Below are positions 36,420-46,884 of a stretch of 64,000 nucleotides of DNA, one piece after another. Position 1 is the stretch's first letter, and every line of letters begins with the position of its first letter. This stretch comes from Acinetobacter sp. A47. GTDB lineage: Bacteria > Pseudomonadota > Gammaproteobacteria > Pseudomonadales > Moraxellaceae. The notes below the pieces were generated by a model, which searched no databases, was not told the DNA's origin, and saw only the letters and a program-made list of their open reading frames with translations. Both the position numbers and the translations under genes were made by a program. The stretch covers positions 1 to 64,000 of the forward strand of contig NZ_JSUS01000064.1 of NCBI RefSeq assembly GCF_000805455.1, read 5' to 3'.

Positions 36420-36791
36420 TTAACGTAGTGCACCAATATAGTGATGAGGCACCTGAGCCTGATAGATTTCCTCCTCGGTTACCTCCATTGAATATGACGC
36501 CTCTGGCAACGGTTCTTTATGAAGGGCCTCCTTATGCCCTGCGATGGAAGAAACCGGCTCAGCATACAGTTCAACCAAGGGACTCAAGCGTGCCACCAGA
36601 CGTTCCAGCTCCGGATCGCAGGTCAGCCGGGCCATCTCCAGCACATGTCTGGCATAATCCTGATTATTGACCAGATACATCACATCAATCACCCGCCCAC
36701 AAACCCGTCTTAAGCGGACATACATCTGTGTGGCAATGGTAAAAGCTTCAGCATTGACCAGTACTTCATTCTTTGTGCTATCTTTCATCAT
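36420..36791 (-). CDS. Hypothetical protein
   Basis: 123 residues, soluble and mostly helical, with no signal peptide or known motif. A recognisable stretch is RLRRVCGRVIDVMYLVNNQD. It stands alone between pyrB and rlmKL. Normal base composition and coding character suggest a real gene, likely restricted to Acinetobacter and relatives. Confidence 0.6.
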   Translation of the reverse strand: MMKDSTKNEVLVNAEAFTIATQMYVRLRRVCGRVIDVMYLVNNQDYARHVLEMARLTCDPELERLVARLSPLVELYAEPVSSIAGHKEALHKEPLPEASYSMEVTEEEIYQAQVPHHYIGALR

Positions 36792-37072
36792 CTTTTCGCA
36801 GCCTTTAAATTAAAAATACTTAAATTTCATCAGCTTTAAGTAAAATTGTTTGCCGATGAAGCAAACATTAAAAAGCAAAAGCTATACCAGTTATTCAAAT
36901 TGCGGCGCAAACCGGCAATTATTGCTCTGGCAAACCGGCTGAACCCATTCAAACATGAAAAATTTATACAGAATCGATGATAAAGCTGGCAATCACACAA
37001 ATATGAGCCGACAGAACAGATAAAAATCAGTTAAAATAGCCGATTGCTGAACTGCTTTTTTTGGAAATGTGC

Positions 37073-39277
37073 ATGAATTCTACACAACGTCTGACAAACT
37101 ATTGGGTGACCTGTGCGGATGGACTTGAAACCTTATTACAACAAGAACTTGAAGATTTAGGGATTCAGAACATTCAGCGCTTTGCTGGACGTTTGGTGTT
37201 TAAAGGCACACTCGAAAATGCATATCGCGTTTGTATGTGGTCACGTCTCGCCTCTCGTGTCCTGTTACCGATTCATACCCATACGCTTGAACGTACGCAT
37301 GATGCCCGTGATGTTGCCGAAGAACTGTATGAAGGTGCGATCAGTTTTGACTGGTCACTGATTTTTGCACCACAAAGCACATTTGCGGTGCGTCTGCATG
37401 TTGAGCGTGAAATCAAGGTCAACACCCAGTTTGCCACGCTTCGTGTCAAGGACGGTGTGGTCGATTCCTTTATGGAAGCTGTCGGCAAACGTCCAAGTAT
37501 TGATATCAAACAGCCAGAAATCACCCTGTATGTACTGGCAGGTAAAACTGAACATACCTACTGTCTGGACTTGTCCGGTGACTCTTTACACAAACGTGGT
37601 TACCGCCGTTATATGACAGATGCCCCGATCAAGGAAAATCTGGCAGCAGCCATTTTGCAAAAAGCCCAGCTGGCTCAATACCAGCCCGATATTATCCTTG
37701 ACCCGATGTGTGGTTCAGGGACTTTCATTATCGAATCTCTGTTGATCCTGACCGACCGTGCCCCGGGTCTGGTACGTCGCTTTGGTTTCAATGGCTGGCA
37801 TGGACATGACCGTGAGCTCTGGTTATCACTGAAGGCAGAAGCGGCAGAACGTCATGAGAAAGCATTACAGCAGCCGTTACCAAAATTTTACGCTTATGAT
37901 GCCGACTGGGAAGCGGTCAAAGCCACTCGCCAGAATATCATTGCAGCCGGTTTTGAAAAATTACTGGATCAGATCCAGATTGAAGAACGTACTTTGGCAG
38001 ACTGGGACGATTTCCATGCAGAAGGTAAAAAAGCCTTTATCGTTACCAACCCGCCTTACGGTGAGCGTTTAGGCGATAAAGCCTCTAACCGTTCTTTATA
38101 TCTCGGGCTTTCTGCCTTACTGCAAAAGAATTTTCCAAACCAGCGCGCAGCAATTATTGCTGCCCAGATTGAACAAGCTGATGTACTGGCCTTCAATGAT
38201 CCGCAAACCTTACGTTTGATGAACGGTAAATTACCGATCTACATCCGTTTCGGTACGGTCAAACCAGCGACGGTTACCCAGCCCTTCCTGGCAAATTGGC
38301 AACCGCAACAATTTGAACCGATTGAAGGTGCCGAAGACTTTACCAACCGTTTGCAAAAAAATATGCAGGCCCTGAAAAAATGGGCAGTCAAAGAGAATAT
38401 TTATTGCTTACGTTTATATGATGCAGATTTGCCTGACTTCAACCTGGCGGTTGATTTATATGGTGATAAATTGCATGTACAGGAATATGCACCACCGAAA
38501 AAAATTGATCCGGAAAAGGCCAAAAAGCGCTTTAACCTTGGACTTGCAGCCATTCGTGCGGTGACAGGTCTAGGCCGTGATGCCATCTTTATTAAAACCC
38601 GTGCCCGGCAGGCCGGAACCAATCAGTACACCAAACAAAGTACGGCTTCTAAACGCTTTATCGTGCAGGAAGGCAATGCCCGGATTCTGGTGAATCTGAC
38701 CGATTATCTGGATACCGGTCTGTTCCTTGATCACCGCCAGATCCGTTTACGGATTGCCAAGGAAGCACGCGGCAAGCATTTCCTCAATCTGTATAGCTAC
38801 ACTTCTACGGCCAGCTTACATGCTGCTTTAGGTGGCGCAGCCAGCACCACCAGTGTTGATTTGTCCAATACCTATTTAAACTGGTCAAAAGAAAACTTCG
38901 TCCTGAACGGTTTAACGGTAGACCATGCCGATGAACAGCATATGTTCTTTGCCAGCGACTGCTTTGAGTGGCTAAAAGAAGGACATGAACAATACGACCT
39001 GATCTTTATCGATCCCCCGACCTTCTCTAACTCGAAAAAGTTCTATGGTACCTTTGATGTCCAGCGTGACCATGTTTCCTTGATTAAACGTGCCATGAAC
39101 CGCCTCACCAGCGACGGTACATTGTACTTCTCAAATAACTATCGCGGCTTTGAGCTAGATGAAGAGATTGAGGCGATGTATCAGGTCGAAGAAATTACCT
39201 CTGAAACCATTGGCCTGGATTTTAAACGGAATCAAAAAATTCACCGTGCCTGGAAAATCCAGCACCCAAATATTTAA
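37073..39277 (+). CDS. rlmL: Bifunctional 23S rRNA methyltransferase RlmKL
   Basis: About 734 residues. Order: THUMP domain (about 40-155), first methyltransferase domain with DPMCGSGTF and the NPPYGERLG catalytic motif (RlmL, m2G2445), and a C-terminal domain with NLYSYTSTASLHAALGGA and DPPTFSNSKKF (RlmK, m7G2069). The full fused form is present. ATG 37073 is preferred because GGA at 37063-37065 is well spaced; TTG 37061 and ATG 37067 are in-frame alternatives. Confidence 0.93.
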   Translation: MNSTQRLTNYWVTCADGLETLLQQELEDLGIQNIQRFAGRLVFKGTLENAYRVCMWSRLASRVLLPIHTHTLERTHDARDVAEELYEGAISFDWSLIFAPQSTFAVRLHVEREIKVNTQFATLRVKDGVVDSFMEAVGKRPSIDIKQPEITLYVLAGKTEHTYCLDLSGDSLHKRGYRRYMTDAPIKENLAAAILQKAQLAQYQPDIILDPMCGSGTFIIESLLILTDRAPGLVRRFGFNGWHGHDRELWLSLKAEAAERHEKALQQPLPKFYAYDADWEAVKATRQNIIAAGFEKLLDQIQIEERTLADWDDFHAEGKKAFIVTNPPYGERLGDKASNRSLYLGLSALLQKNFPNQRAAIIAAQIEQADVLAFNDPQTLRLMNGKLPIYIRFGTVKPATVTQPFLANWQPQQFEPIEGAEDFTNRLQKNMQALKKWAVKENIYCLRLYDADLPDFNLAVDLYGDKLHVQEYAPPKKIDPEKAKKRFNLGLAAIRAVTGLGRDAIFIKTRARQAGTNQYTKQSTASKRFIVQEGNARILVNLTDYLDTGLFLDHRQIRLRIAKEARGKHFLNLYSYTSTASLHAALGGAASTTSVDLSNTYLNWSKENFVLNGLTVDHADEQHMFFASDCFEWLKEGHEQYDLIFIDPPTFSNSKKFYGTFDVQRDHVSLIKRAMNRLTSDGTLYFSNNYRGFELDEEIEAMYQVEEITSETIGLDFKRNQKIHRAWKIQHPNI

Positions 39278-39290
39278 GCGTTTTGAATAC

Positions 39291-39710
39291 TCACCGAAAG
39301 GTAATTTTACATTTTTTGATGTTCGGTGATTCAAACTCATAAATCATAAAGCGATCAGGAGCCTCTTCATGAGGTTTTATGGTCGCTTTTCTTTTCTCGC
39401 GTACATCCATCACTGTCGTTTTTTTCTGTTCTTCATAAGGTGAAAAACCTCCCTCAGCAAGCATGCTGACACGGATTTCGCGCAAATTCCGGTCACTGAG
39501 TACCCGCTGAGAACGCCAGCGCTCATCTTCCGGCTTTAACGCATCTTGCTGCGCTTTGATAATGATATTAGGCAAGGCATTATTCAGTGCACCTGTTTGT
39601 AAAGACAAGCTTCCCTCAGGCAATGGCTGCGCCGCATGTCCGACTGAAGATAAAACGGTGAACAACACAATTACACACATCGCTGTGCAATGATGTTTGT
39701 TATTTTCCAT
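39291..39710 (-). CDS. Exported hypothetical protein
   Basis: 139 residues with a signal peptide (TAMCVIVLFTVLSSVGHAAQ) and a charged mature part without known domains. It converges on rlmKL with 13 bases between the stop codons. Its function is unknown. Confidence 0.6.
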   Translation of the reverse strand: MENNKHHCTAMCVIVLFTVLSSVGHAAQPLPEGSLSLQTGALNNALPNIIIKAQQDALKPEDERWRSQRVLSDRNLREIRVSMLAEGGFSPYEEQKKTTVMDVREKRKATIKPHEEAPDRFMIYEFESPNIKKCKITFR

Positions 39711-39821
39711 TGCAATTCATCCTGAATTTTTTCTTGTTTGTGTTGAAACTAGCAATTTTTTATTCGGGCTGCAATGTCATTGGTAATTTTCCGGCAAAAA
39801 TCAGACAAGATGCGCCAATAT

Positions 39822-39854
39822 AAAAAAAGATGGTGATTTTCATCACCATCTTTT
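39822..39854. terminator. Bidirectional terminator after clpB
   Basis: A 9-bp perfect stem (GATGGTGAT at 39829-39837, ATCACCATC at 39842-39850) is flanked by A and T runs on both sides. It lies 25 bases past the clpB stop. Confidence 0.8.
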
Positions 39855-39878
39855 CTGTTTTGCCCTTATGGTTCTGAC

Positions 39879-42458
39879 TTAGCTTAATTTCAGCTTGTCA
39901 AAGACCAGATGACCACTTTCACCTTTGATCAGTATATTATCCCCAGGCTGGAACTCGCCAGAGAGGATTTTCTGAGCCAGACTATTTTCAACCTGCTGCT
40001 GAATTGCACGTTTCAATGGACGGGCACCATAAACAGGATCAAAACCGGCATCAATCAACAGGTCAAACGCCGTATCATCTACAGTCAAGCCCATGTCACG
40101 CTCGCTCAGACGAGTACGCAAACGATCTAACTGGATATCTGCAATACCACGAATCTGTGCTTTTTGCAGCGAATGGAAGATCACCAGTTCATCAATACGG
40201 TTAATAAACTCCGGACGGAAATGCTGGGTTACCGCACTCATGACCACAGCCCGCACTTCATCATCGGTTGCACCTTCACCCAGCTCACGAACATCTTGTG
40301 AACCCAGGTTAGAAGTCATCACGATCACCGTATTCTTAAAGTCGACCACACGCCCTTGCGAATCGGTTAGACGACCATCATCCAGTACCTGTAACAGGAT
40401 ATTAAATACGTCCGGATGGGCTTTTTCTACCTCATCAAATAACACCACACTATAAGGCTTGCGACGAACTGCTTCAGTTAGAACACCACCTTCTTCATAA
40501 CCAACATAGCCCGGAGGTGCACCGACTAAACGGCTGACAGAATGTTTTTCCATAAATTCGGACATATCGATCCGGATCATGGCATCATCACTGTCAAACA
40601 GGAAATTGGCCAGTGCCTTGGTTAACTCGGTCTTACCTACACCAGTCGGGCCAAGGAACAGGAATGAGCCACTTGGACGGTTCGGATCAGACAAACCTGC
40701 ACGTGAACGACGTACCGCATTGGAAACGGCCACCACGGCTTCATCCTGCCCAACGACACGGTTATGTAAAAACTCTTCCATATGGAGAAGTTTTTCACGT
40801 TCACCTTGTAGCATTTTCGCCACAGGGATTCCGGTTGCCGCGCTCACGACTTCCGCAATTTCATTTTCAGTGACTTTGGTACGAATCAGCTTCGGTTCTT
40901 CATTTTCCTCGGCAACCTCAGCCTGCTCCAGACGTTTTTGCAACTCTGGAATCACGCCATATTGCAAACGTGCTGCTTCTGCCAGATCACCTTCACGTTT
41001 GGCTTTTTCCAAAGCACTGCGGGCCTGATCAAGTTCAACCTGTGCCTTTTTATCACCTTCAACCAGTGTTTTTTCGGCTTTCCAGATCTCTTCCAGATCA
41101 TTATATTCTTTTTGCTTTTCAGCAATCTGCTGCTCAAGATGATTCACCTCGGCCTTACTGCCCGAATCTTCATCTTTTTTCACCGCTTCCAGCTGCATTT
41201 TTAACTGAATGAGACGGCGGTCAAGTTTATCCAGCGCTTCAGGCTTGGAGTCAATTTCCATTTTGATCCGTGACGCAGCCTCATCAATCAAATCAATGGC
41301 CTTATCAGGTAACTGACGATCAGTAATATATCGATGGGACATCTTCGCCGCAGCAATAATGGCCGAGTCGAGAATCTGCACGCCATGATGGGTCGCATAT
41401 TTCTCTTTGAGGCCACGCAAGATTGCAATGGTATCTTCGACACTTGGCTCATCTACCAGCACTTTCTGGAATCGACGCTCCAGTGCAGCATCTTTTTCAA
41501 TATACTGACGGTACTCATCTAAAGTGGTTGCCCCTACACAACGAAGCTCACCACGTGCCAAAGCAGGTTTTAACATGTTGCCTGCATCCATCGCACCATC
41601 ACCCTTACCGGCACCCACGAGTGTATGCAGCTCATCAATAAACAGGATGATTTCACCTTCGTGTTTGGCCAGGTCTTTCAGAACCGCTTTCAGGCGCTCC
41701 TCAAATTCACCCCGATATTTGGCACCGGCAAGCAATGAACCCAAATCGAGAGAAAGTACACGTTTGTTTTTGAGGCTTTCAGGCACTTCGCCATTAACAA
41801 TCCGTTGTGCCAAACCTTCTACAATCGCAGTTTTACCTACCCCCGGCTCCCCAATCAGCACCGGATTATTTTTGGTACGGCGTGATAGCACCTGAATGGT
41901 ACGGCGAATCTCGTCATCACGACCAATCACCGGGTCAAGTTTACCCGCCAAGGCACGCTCGGTTAAATCAATGGTATATTTATTCAGTGAGTCACGTTGA
42001 TCTTCATGATTATTGCTCATGACCTTGTCATTTCCTCGAATATTTTCAATTACTTTACGTAAGCTTTCAGGCGTTACCCCGGCACTACTTAAGATATTTT
42101 TGGTTTCACCTGTTTCTGCCAGACCAAGCAACACCCAGTCAGTTGATAAAAATTCATCACCTGCTTTTTGTGCATAACGGTCAGCCAGATTGAGGGCCTT
42201 TACCGCTTCAGGATTGAGATTAATATCACCTGTCGGGTTGGCCAGTGTTGGCGCATTTTGCAGTGCCTGTTCCAGTTTCTGCTTTAACTCAGGTAAACGC
42301 GCCCCCGCTTGCTGCAACAAACTCAGGTTGGCTGGTTCTTCAAGTAAGGTCGTCAAAATATGAATACCTGCGATCGAGGTATGATCCTGACCCATCGCCA
42401 ATGATTGAGCATCTGAGAGTGCTTGCTGCAAGCGGTTTGTAAATTTTTCAAATCGCAT
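39879..42458 (-). CDS. clpB: ATP-dependent disaggregase ClpB
   Basis: 859 residues, full length. N domain (about 1-145), first AAA+ domain with Walker A GEPGVGKT, the coiled-coil M domain (about 410-530) and a second AAA+ domain with GPTGVGKT and the GYVGYEEGG pore loop. It rescues aggregated proteins together with DnaK. A heat-shock type promoter lies directly upstream and GAGGAA precedes the ATG. Confidence 0.97.
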   Translation of the reverse strand: MRFEKFTNRLQQALSDAQSLAMGQDHTSIAGIHILTTLLEEPANLSLLQQAGARLPELKQKLEQALQNAPTLANPTGDINLNPEAVKALNLADRYAQKAGDEFLSTDWVLLGLAETGETKNILSSAGVTPESLRKVIENIRGNDKVMSNNHEDQRDSLNKYTIDLTERALAGKLDPVIGRDDEIRRTIQVLSRRTKNNPVLIGEPGVGKTAIVEGLAQRIVNGEVPESLKNKRVLSLDLGSLLAGAKYRGEFEERLKAVLKDLAKHEGEIILFIDELHTLVGAGKGDGAMDAGNMLKPALARGELRCVGATTLDEYRQYIEKDAALERRFQKVLVDEPSVEDTIAILRGLKEKYATHHGVQILDSAIIAAAKMSHRYITDRQLPDKAIDLIDEAASRIKMEIDSKPEALDKLDRRLIQLKMQLEAVKKDEDSGSKAEVNHLEQQIAEKQKEYNDLEEIWKAEKTLVEGDKKAQVELDQARSALEKAKREGDLAEAARLQYGVIPELQKRLEQAEVAEENEEPKLIRTKVTENEIAEVVSAATGIPVAKMLQGEREKLLHMEEFLHNRVVGQDEAVVAVSNAVRRSRAGLSDPNRPSGSFLFLGPTGVGKTELTKALANFLFDSDDAMIRIDMSEFMEKHSVSRLVGAPPGYVGYEEGGVLTEAVRRKPYSVVLFDEVEKAHPDVFNILLQVLDDGRLTDSQGRVVDFKNTVIVMTSNLGSQDVRELGEGATDDEVRAVVMSAVTQHFRPEFINRIDELVIFHSLQKAQIRGIADIQLDRLRTRLSERDMGLTVDDTAFDLLIDAGFDPVYGARPLKRAIQQQVENSLAQKILSGEFQPGDNILIKGESGHLVFDKLKLS

Positions 42459-42496
42459 TCTTGTTATTCCTCACAACAAATTTCTAACTTACCAAA

Positions 42497-42525
42497 TAGA
42501 TGGGAACGCTTTTTTAAATTTCAAA
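42497..42525 (-). promoter_or_regulatory. Sigma32-type heat-shock promoter of clpB
   Basis: On the minus strand TTTGAAA (42519-42525) and CCCATCTA (42497-42504) are separated by 14 bases, close to the sigma32 consensus CTTGAAA and CCCATnT. The -10 element lies about 40 bases before the clpB ATG. Confidence 0.75.
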
Positions 42526-42722
42526 TAAAAAATTATATATTTTTCAATATTTTATTTAAACAAAAACAGGTGAAACTCAATATTAATATGGGTATATAAA
42601 CAATCTATTTCAAGTATATTTTGTATAGTTTTTCTGTCTGTTGAGTTGTGAACAAAATCAATATTGTGATTTTTGACCAGACGTTTTAGTTTAACCCTTT
42701 GCTTCAATCTAATCAGACCCTC

Positions 42723-43523
42723 ATGTATCTAAGAAAAATTCTGCTTGGCGCCGCCTGCCTGCTACCTTTACATTCAGTATTTGCCCAGCTTCCACAAGAC
42801 TCCCGACGTGCCGGAGGGATTGCCGTGATTCCACTGGCTGCACACACCACTCAGGTTTTTTATGAGCAAAAGCCTGTGCTTATTGCCGAGCAAGGGTCAC
42901 AGCGCTATGCCGTATTCGGTATTCCGCTTGCTGCGCCTTTGGGCACCTTGACCCTGAATACCAACAATGCCCCCATTCAAATCGAGGTTAAGCCCTACCG
43001 TTATGCCGAACAGCGCTTGAACGTCAAGAATCAGGATTATGTCAATCCTAATCAGGATCAGCTTGACCGTTATGCACGTGAGGCAAAGGAGCAAAATGAT
43101 ATTTACAGCTCTTTTACCCCAAGTCCATGGACACAATTTCCGAGTTTTATCCGCCCGACAGCAGGCAAATTCAGTAACTCTTTCGGAAGAAAACGTTTTT
43201 TCAATGGTGAAGAACGTGCACCACACTCTGGACTGGATATTCCGGCACCTGTCGGCCAAAAGGTGATTGCTCCCGCAGACGGGATTGTTGTTGCAACAGG
43301 CAGCTATTTCTTTAATGGCAATACTGTATTAATTGATCACGGTCAGGGCCTGATCAGTATGTTTTGCCATCTAAGTCAAATTAAGGTTGAAAAAGGCCAA
43401 CATATCCGGCAAGGCGAAACGCTAGGGCTGGTTGGTAAGACAGGCCGGGTTACAGGGCCACATTTGCATTGGGGAATGAGCCTGAATAATGCTCGGGTCG
43501 ATCCACAACTGTTTCTAAAATAA
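42723..43523 (+). CDS. M23-family peptidase, exported
   Basis: About 266 residues from ATG 42723, which starts a clean signal peptide (MYLRKILLGAACLLPLHSVFA); a TTG 24 bases upstream is less likely. The C-terminal LytM/M23 domain carries the zinc motif (HSGLDI) and GPHLHWGMS. Such enzymes cut peptidoglycan cross-bridges or activate amidases. The histidines of both motifs are intact, so it is probably active. Confidence 0.88.
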   Translation: MYLRKILLGAACLLPLHSVFAQLPQDSRRAGGIAVIPLAAHTTQVFYEQKPVLIAEQGSQRYAVFGIPLAAPLGTLTLNTNNAPIQIEVKPYRYAEQRLNVKNQDYVNPNQDQLDRYAREAKEQNDIYSSFTPSPWTQFPSFIRPTAGKFSNSFGRKRFFNGEERAPHSGLDIPAPVGQKVIAPADGIVVATGSYFFNGNTVLIDHGQGLISMFCHLSQIKVEKGQHIRQGETLGLVGKTGRVTGPHLHWGMSLNNARVDPQLFLK

Positions 43524-43537
43524 AAAGACAAGCATAT

Positions 43538-43573
43538 AAAAAAGTGATCTATCCGAAAATAGATCACTTTTTA
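43538..43573. terminator. Bidirectional terminator between M23 and OsmC genes
   Basis: An 11-bp stem (AAGTGATCTAT at 43542-43552, ATAGATCACTT at 43559-43569) is flanked by A and T runs between the two converging genes. Confidence 0.85.
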
Positions 43574-43595
43574 GAAATACTTAACAATATTGTTT

Positions 43596-44018
43596 TTAAG
43601 CCGCTTCGACTATCTCGAAGTCATGGGTAATTTCGACACCGCCATCAGACAGCATTTTACTGGCTGAACAATATTTCTCAGCCGAGAGTTCCACAGCCTT
43701 TTCTACCTGCTTGGCTTTTACCGCCTTACCAGTCACAACAAAGTGCAAATGGATTTTGGTGAAGACCGCCGGAATGCTGTCGGCTCTTTCAGCTTTTAAC
43801 TGACATACGACATCCGTCACATCTTGACGGGATTTCTTTAAAATGGTCACAATATCAAACGAAGCACACCCACCAAGTCCCATTAAAATCAATTCCATAG
43901 GACGTGGTCCACGGTTTTCACCGCCATATTCGGCAGAACCATCCATTACCACAGTGTGACCACTTTCTGATTTTGCCTCAAAAGCAACATTCTCTAACCA
44001 ATGTACACTTGTTTGCAT
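43596..44018 (-). CDS. OsmC-family peroxiredoxin-like protein
   Basis: 140 residues with the two conserved cysteines of the OsmC/Ohr fold, in LMGLGGCASFDIV and SAEKYCSAS. Members reduce organic hydroperoxides or have redox roles. Sequence features fit the YhfA-like branch more than Ohr. It diverges from the Vfr-like regulator, with about 150 bases between them. Confidence 0.85.
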   Translation of the reverse strand: MQTSVHWLENVAFEAKSESGHTVVMDGSAEYGGENRGPRPMELILMGLGGCASFDIVTILKKSRQDVTDVVCQLKAERADSIPAVFTKIHLHFVVTGKAVKAKQVEKAVELSAEKYCSASKMLSDGGVEITHDFEIVEAA

Positions 44019-44166
44019 TGCAACTACCCGAAAAACGTTATAAATTTACTCTGTTCTTGTACACTAACATAAAATGAGTTGATAAGGAATTTCATCTCTT
44101 CTGTGTAGAAAAGGCTCTTCCAAGGGTCTGTGCGATCGGTTTTATCCAAATTCGGAAATTTTAAGC

Positions 44167-44874
44167 ATGACTTCAAATTTTTCACAACTTAGCACTGATG
44201 CTTTATCTCCAGGTCAACTTCCTGAATCAGTAAAAGCTTTGCTAAAACGTGCTCATATTAATAGATATCCTAAACGCACCACGATTGTTGACGCTGGAAC
44301 GGAATCAAAATCACTGTATTTAATATTAAAAGGTTCAGTGTCAATTATCTTACGTGAAGATGACGAACGTGAAATCGTAGTTGCCTACCTCAACCCGGGC
44401 GATTTCTTTGGCGAAATGGGGCTTTTTGAAAAGAACCCTCAACGTACCGCAGAAGTACGTACCCGAGATGTCTGTGAAATTGCAGAAATCTCTTACGACA
44501 ATTTCCACGAGTTAAGTAAACAATATCCGGACTTAAGTTACGCTGTATTTGCCCAACTGGTTCGTCGTCTTAAAAATACCACACGAAAAGTAACCGATCT
44601 GGCCTTTATTGATGTGTCTGGCCGTATTGCGCGTTGTTTAATTGATCTCTCTGCTCAGCCTGAAGCAATGATTTTGCCAAATGGTCGTCAGATTCGTATT
44701 ACCCGTCAGGAAATCGGCCGTATCGTGGGTTGTTCCCGTGAAATGGTCGGACGTGTCCTCAAGACCCTTGAAGATCAGGGCATGATCCAGACTGATGGTA
44801 AGGCAATCTTGATTTTTGATGCATCTTTGGAAGAAAACACCTTCTCTGAAGATGATTATGATGACGAAGATTGA
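44167..44874 (+). CDS. Crp/Vfr-type transcription regulator
   Basis: 235 residues: a cyclic-nucleotide-binding domain (about 30-140, with GDFFGEMGLFEKNPQRTAEV) and a C-terminal helix-turn-helix (ITRQEIGRIVGCSREMVGRV). The phosphate-binding cassette is preserved, so cAMP binding is likely. It resembles Vfr of Pseudomonas. The acidic tail (EDDYDDED) is an addition relative to E. coli Crp. Confidence 0.88.
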   Translation: MTSNFSQLSTDALSPGQLPESVKALLKRAHINRYPKRTTIVDAGTESKSLYLILKGSVSIILREDDEREIVVAYLNPGDFFGEMGLFEKNPQRTAEVRTRDVCEIAEISYDNFHELSKQYPDLSYAVFAQLVRRLKNTTRKVTDLAFIDVSGRIARCLIDLSAQPEAMILPNGRQIRITRQEIGRIVGCSREMVGRVLKTLEDQGMIQTDGKAILIFDASLEENTFSEDDYDDED

Positions 44875-44903
44875 TTTGATCTAGCTTCAGCTCAATTTTG
44901 ATA

Positions 44904-44935
44904 AAACCAGTGCCACATCACTGGTTTTTTATTTT
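44904..44935 (+). terminator. Terminator after the Vfr-like gene
   Basis: The stem AAACCAGTG/CACTGGTTT (44904-44912 and 44919-44927) is followed by TTTATTTTT. Confidence 0.8.
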
Positions 44936-45077
44936 TAATGCACTCAATAGAACAATTGCTGATTACATAATTACAATGATTATAGAGATATTCAGAATGT
45001 TAACTGTTGTAAACATTTTTTATAATCCACCGTGATCATGACTATATTGATAAGATACTGATTTGGAGAGAATAAGT

Positions 45078-45854
45078 ATGAAGAAATTCGCCTTGAGCCT
45101 GTGTGCTGTAACTGTAATGACAATTTCTGGCTGCGCCTCGTTTGCAGATATGGCGGGAGCAGACAGTGCGACCCTAAATGCACAATCTGCACAAAGTTTT
45201 GCAAAGATGACTCAAGAAGCACGTGCTAAAAACCAGCTGGATAGCAGCTCGAGTACGTATCAACGCATCAATACCGTTTTTAACCGCTTAAAGCCTTATG
45301 CTGACCAGATGAACCAGACTGGTCAACGTTTTGACTGGCAGCTTGCAGTCCTCAAATCTGATACGGTCAACGCCTATGTTGCTCCAGGTGGTAAAGTTGT
45401 GTTCTATACCGGCATTGTCAACAAGCTCAACCTGACCAATGATGAAATTGCAGCGGTTATGGGCCATGAAATGACCCATGCCCTGGAAGAGCACGCAAAA
45501 AGTAAAATTGGTGCACAGGCTCTAACCAACCTTGCTATCGGGATTGGCAAATCCTACGCAGGTAGCAGCATTGGTGATCTTGGCAGTGCTGCAATCGATT
45601 TGGGTAGCCAGGTCGGTATTGGCTTGCCTTACTCGCGTAATCTGGAAAGCCGTGCAGATTACGGCGGTTTAATGCTGATGGCAAAAGCCGGCTATAACCC
45701 GAATGCTGCAATTAGCCTGTGGGAAAAAATGAACCGCTTAGACGGCGCTGGTGGCAGCTCGTTCCTGTCAACGCATCCATCCAATACACAACGTATCAGC
45801 GATATGCGTAAAAACCTGCCAGCTGCTCTGGCCGTTTATAATAAACGTCGCTAA
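45078..45854 (+). CDS. M48-family metalloprotease lipoprotein
   Basis: About 258 residues from ATG 45078, preceded by GGAGAG. It has a lipobox (TISGC, Cys17) and the zinc motif HEMTHALEEH, then the downstream ESRADYGG glutamate region. It resembles LoiP/BepA-type outer-membrane quality-control proteases. Catalytic residues are intact. Confidence 0.88.
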   Translation: MKKFALSLCAVTVMTISGCASFADMAGADSATLNAQSAQSFAKMTQEARAKNQLDSSSSTYQRINTVFNRLKPYADQMNQTGQRFDWQLAVLKSDTVNAYVAPGGKVVFYTGIVNKLNLTNDEIAAVMGHEMTHALEEHAKSKIGAQALTNLAIGIGKSYAGSSIGDLGSAAIDLGSQVGIGLPYSRNLESRADYGGLMLMAKAGYNPNAAISLWEKMNRLDGAGGSSFLSTHPSNTQRISDMRKNLPAALAVYNKRR

Positions 45855-45864
45855 ACTGCCATCC

Positions 45865-45900
45865 ACCCTTAAATGCGCCTCAGCATTTAAGGGTTTTTAT
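45865..45900 (+). terminator. Terminator after the M48 gene
   Basis: A 12-bp stem (ACCCTTAAATGC at 45865-45876, GCATTTAAGGGT at 45883-45894) is followed by TTTTA. Confidence 0.82.
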
Positions 45901-45911
45901 TGCAAAAGACT

Positions 45912-46790
45912 TTAAGGCCGAATTAACCTTAAATGCAACATATGCGTTGCAACGGTATGCCGGATATGATCAGGCCGTGCCTGAAAATAACGCTCACTCA
46001 AACCGTTTCCTGATAAATCCTCGATTATTTCATATCCCATTTGAATCATGGCCTGATGCAATGTCTTTGGCCTAAACTGTCCTTTTAGTGGTTCCTTCAA
46101 GCAGCGGGTAAATTGGGACACAAACAGAACCCCTAAACGCTCTACTCCTTTAAGTTCATGATAGTCAATCGAATAGTCCAGTACCACCTCACTACCTTGA
46201 GCTGCAACCTGTGCGATACTTGCCAGTGTATGTAAAGTCGTTTGCGGTTCCAGATAATGGGTAGTCCCCAACCATGAGAAAAAAGCCGCCTGCTCTTGCC
46301 TGAATGAACTACGCGCCAGAGCATCGGCAATCGATTGCTTTTCAAAATCGATCGGCACAAACTCGACATTGGCAGGGAAATCGCCAAATTGACGTAATTT
46401 ATTCTGCTTGCTGGCTTGAGTATCGGGATGATCCAGCTCATAGATCTTGAGCTCCGGAAATTGTTGTGCCTGTCGCAAGGTAAATGAATCTAGCCCGGCC
46501 CCTACCAGTACATATTGTGTCACACCACGTCCAATCGCGGCATTGAGCTGGTCTTCTGCATAGCGTGAACGCCCGACCACTTGTCCAGTCAATAAACCGA
46601 ATGTACGGTTAAATACGGATGAATTCATGACTTTGACGGTAAGCGGCATGCGCAGTAAAGTTTTCCAGCCTTTACTGGTCAGCTCAAATGCAAACGGATC
46701 GGCAAAAACAGGATTGGCAGCATTTTGAAAGTGATTGGCACGTAAGGCTGCCGCCGCTTCAGCCGTGCGACTCGATTGTCCTTCTTTCAT
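45912..46790 (-). CDS. Class I SAM-dependent methyltransferase (PPM1/LCMT type)
   Basis: 292 residues with the SAM-binding loop VLVGAGLDSFTLR and the acidic loop YELDHPDTQASKQ that mark the leucine carboxyl methyltransferase-like family (COG3315). Its substrate is unknown. It is the last gene on the same strand after the monooxygenase, about 95 bases away, and may be co-transcribed. Confidence 0.8.
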   Translation of the reverse strand: MKEGQSSRTAEAAAALRANHFQNAANPVFADPFAFELTSKGWKTLLRMPLTVKVMNSSVFNRTFGLLTGQVVGRSRYAEDQLNAAIGRGVTQYVLVGAGLDSFTLRQAQQFPELKIYELDHPDTQASKQNKLRQFGDFPANVEFVPIDFEKQSIADALARSSFRQEQAAFFSWLGTTHYLEPQTTLHTLASIAQVAAQGSEVVLDYSIDYHELKGVERLGVLFVSQFTRCLKEPLKGQFRPKTLHQAMIQMGYEIIEDLSGNGLSERYFQARPDHIRHTVATHMLHLRLIRP

Positions 46791-46884
46791 GGCATGTCCT
46801 TATATTTTTTTAACTGACAAAAAATAAGCAGCAAACTCCATCCTCAGATAAAATTTACTGCTCGGTTTATGGGCAAGCTACAAA

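Noticed and set aside
40613..42442. Several long open frames antisense to clpB
   Set aside because: They are shadows of the GC-richer coding strand; no start signals or known proteins.
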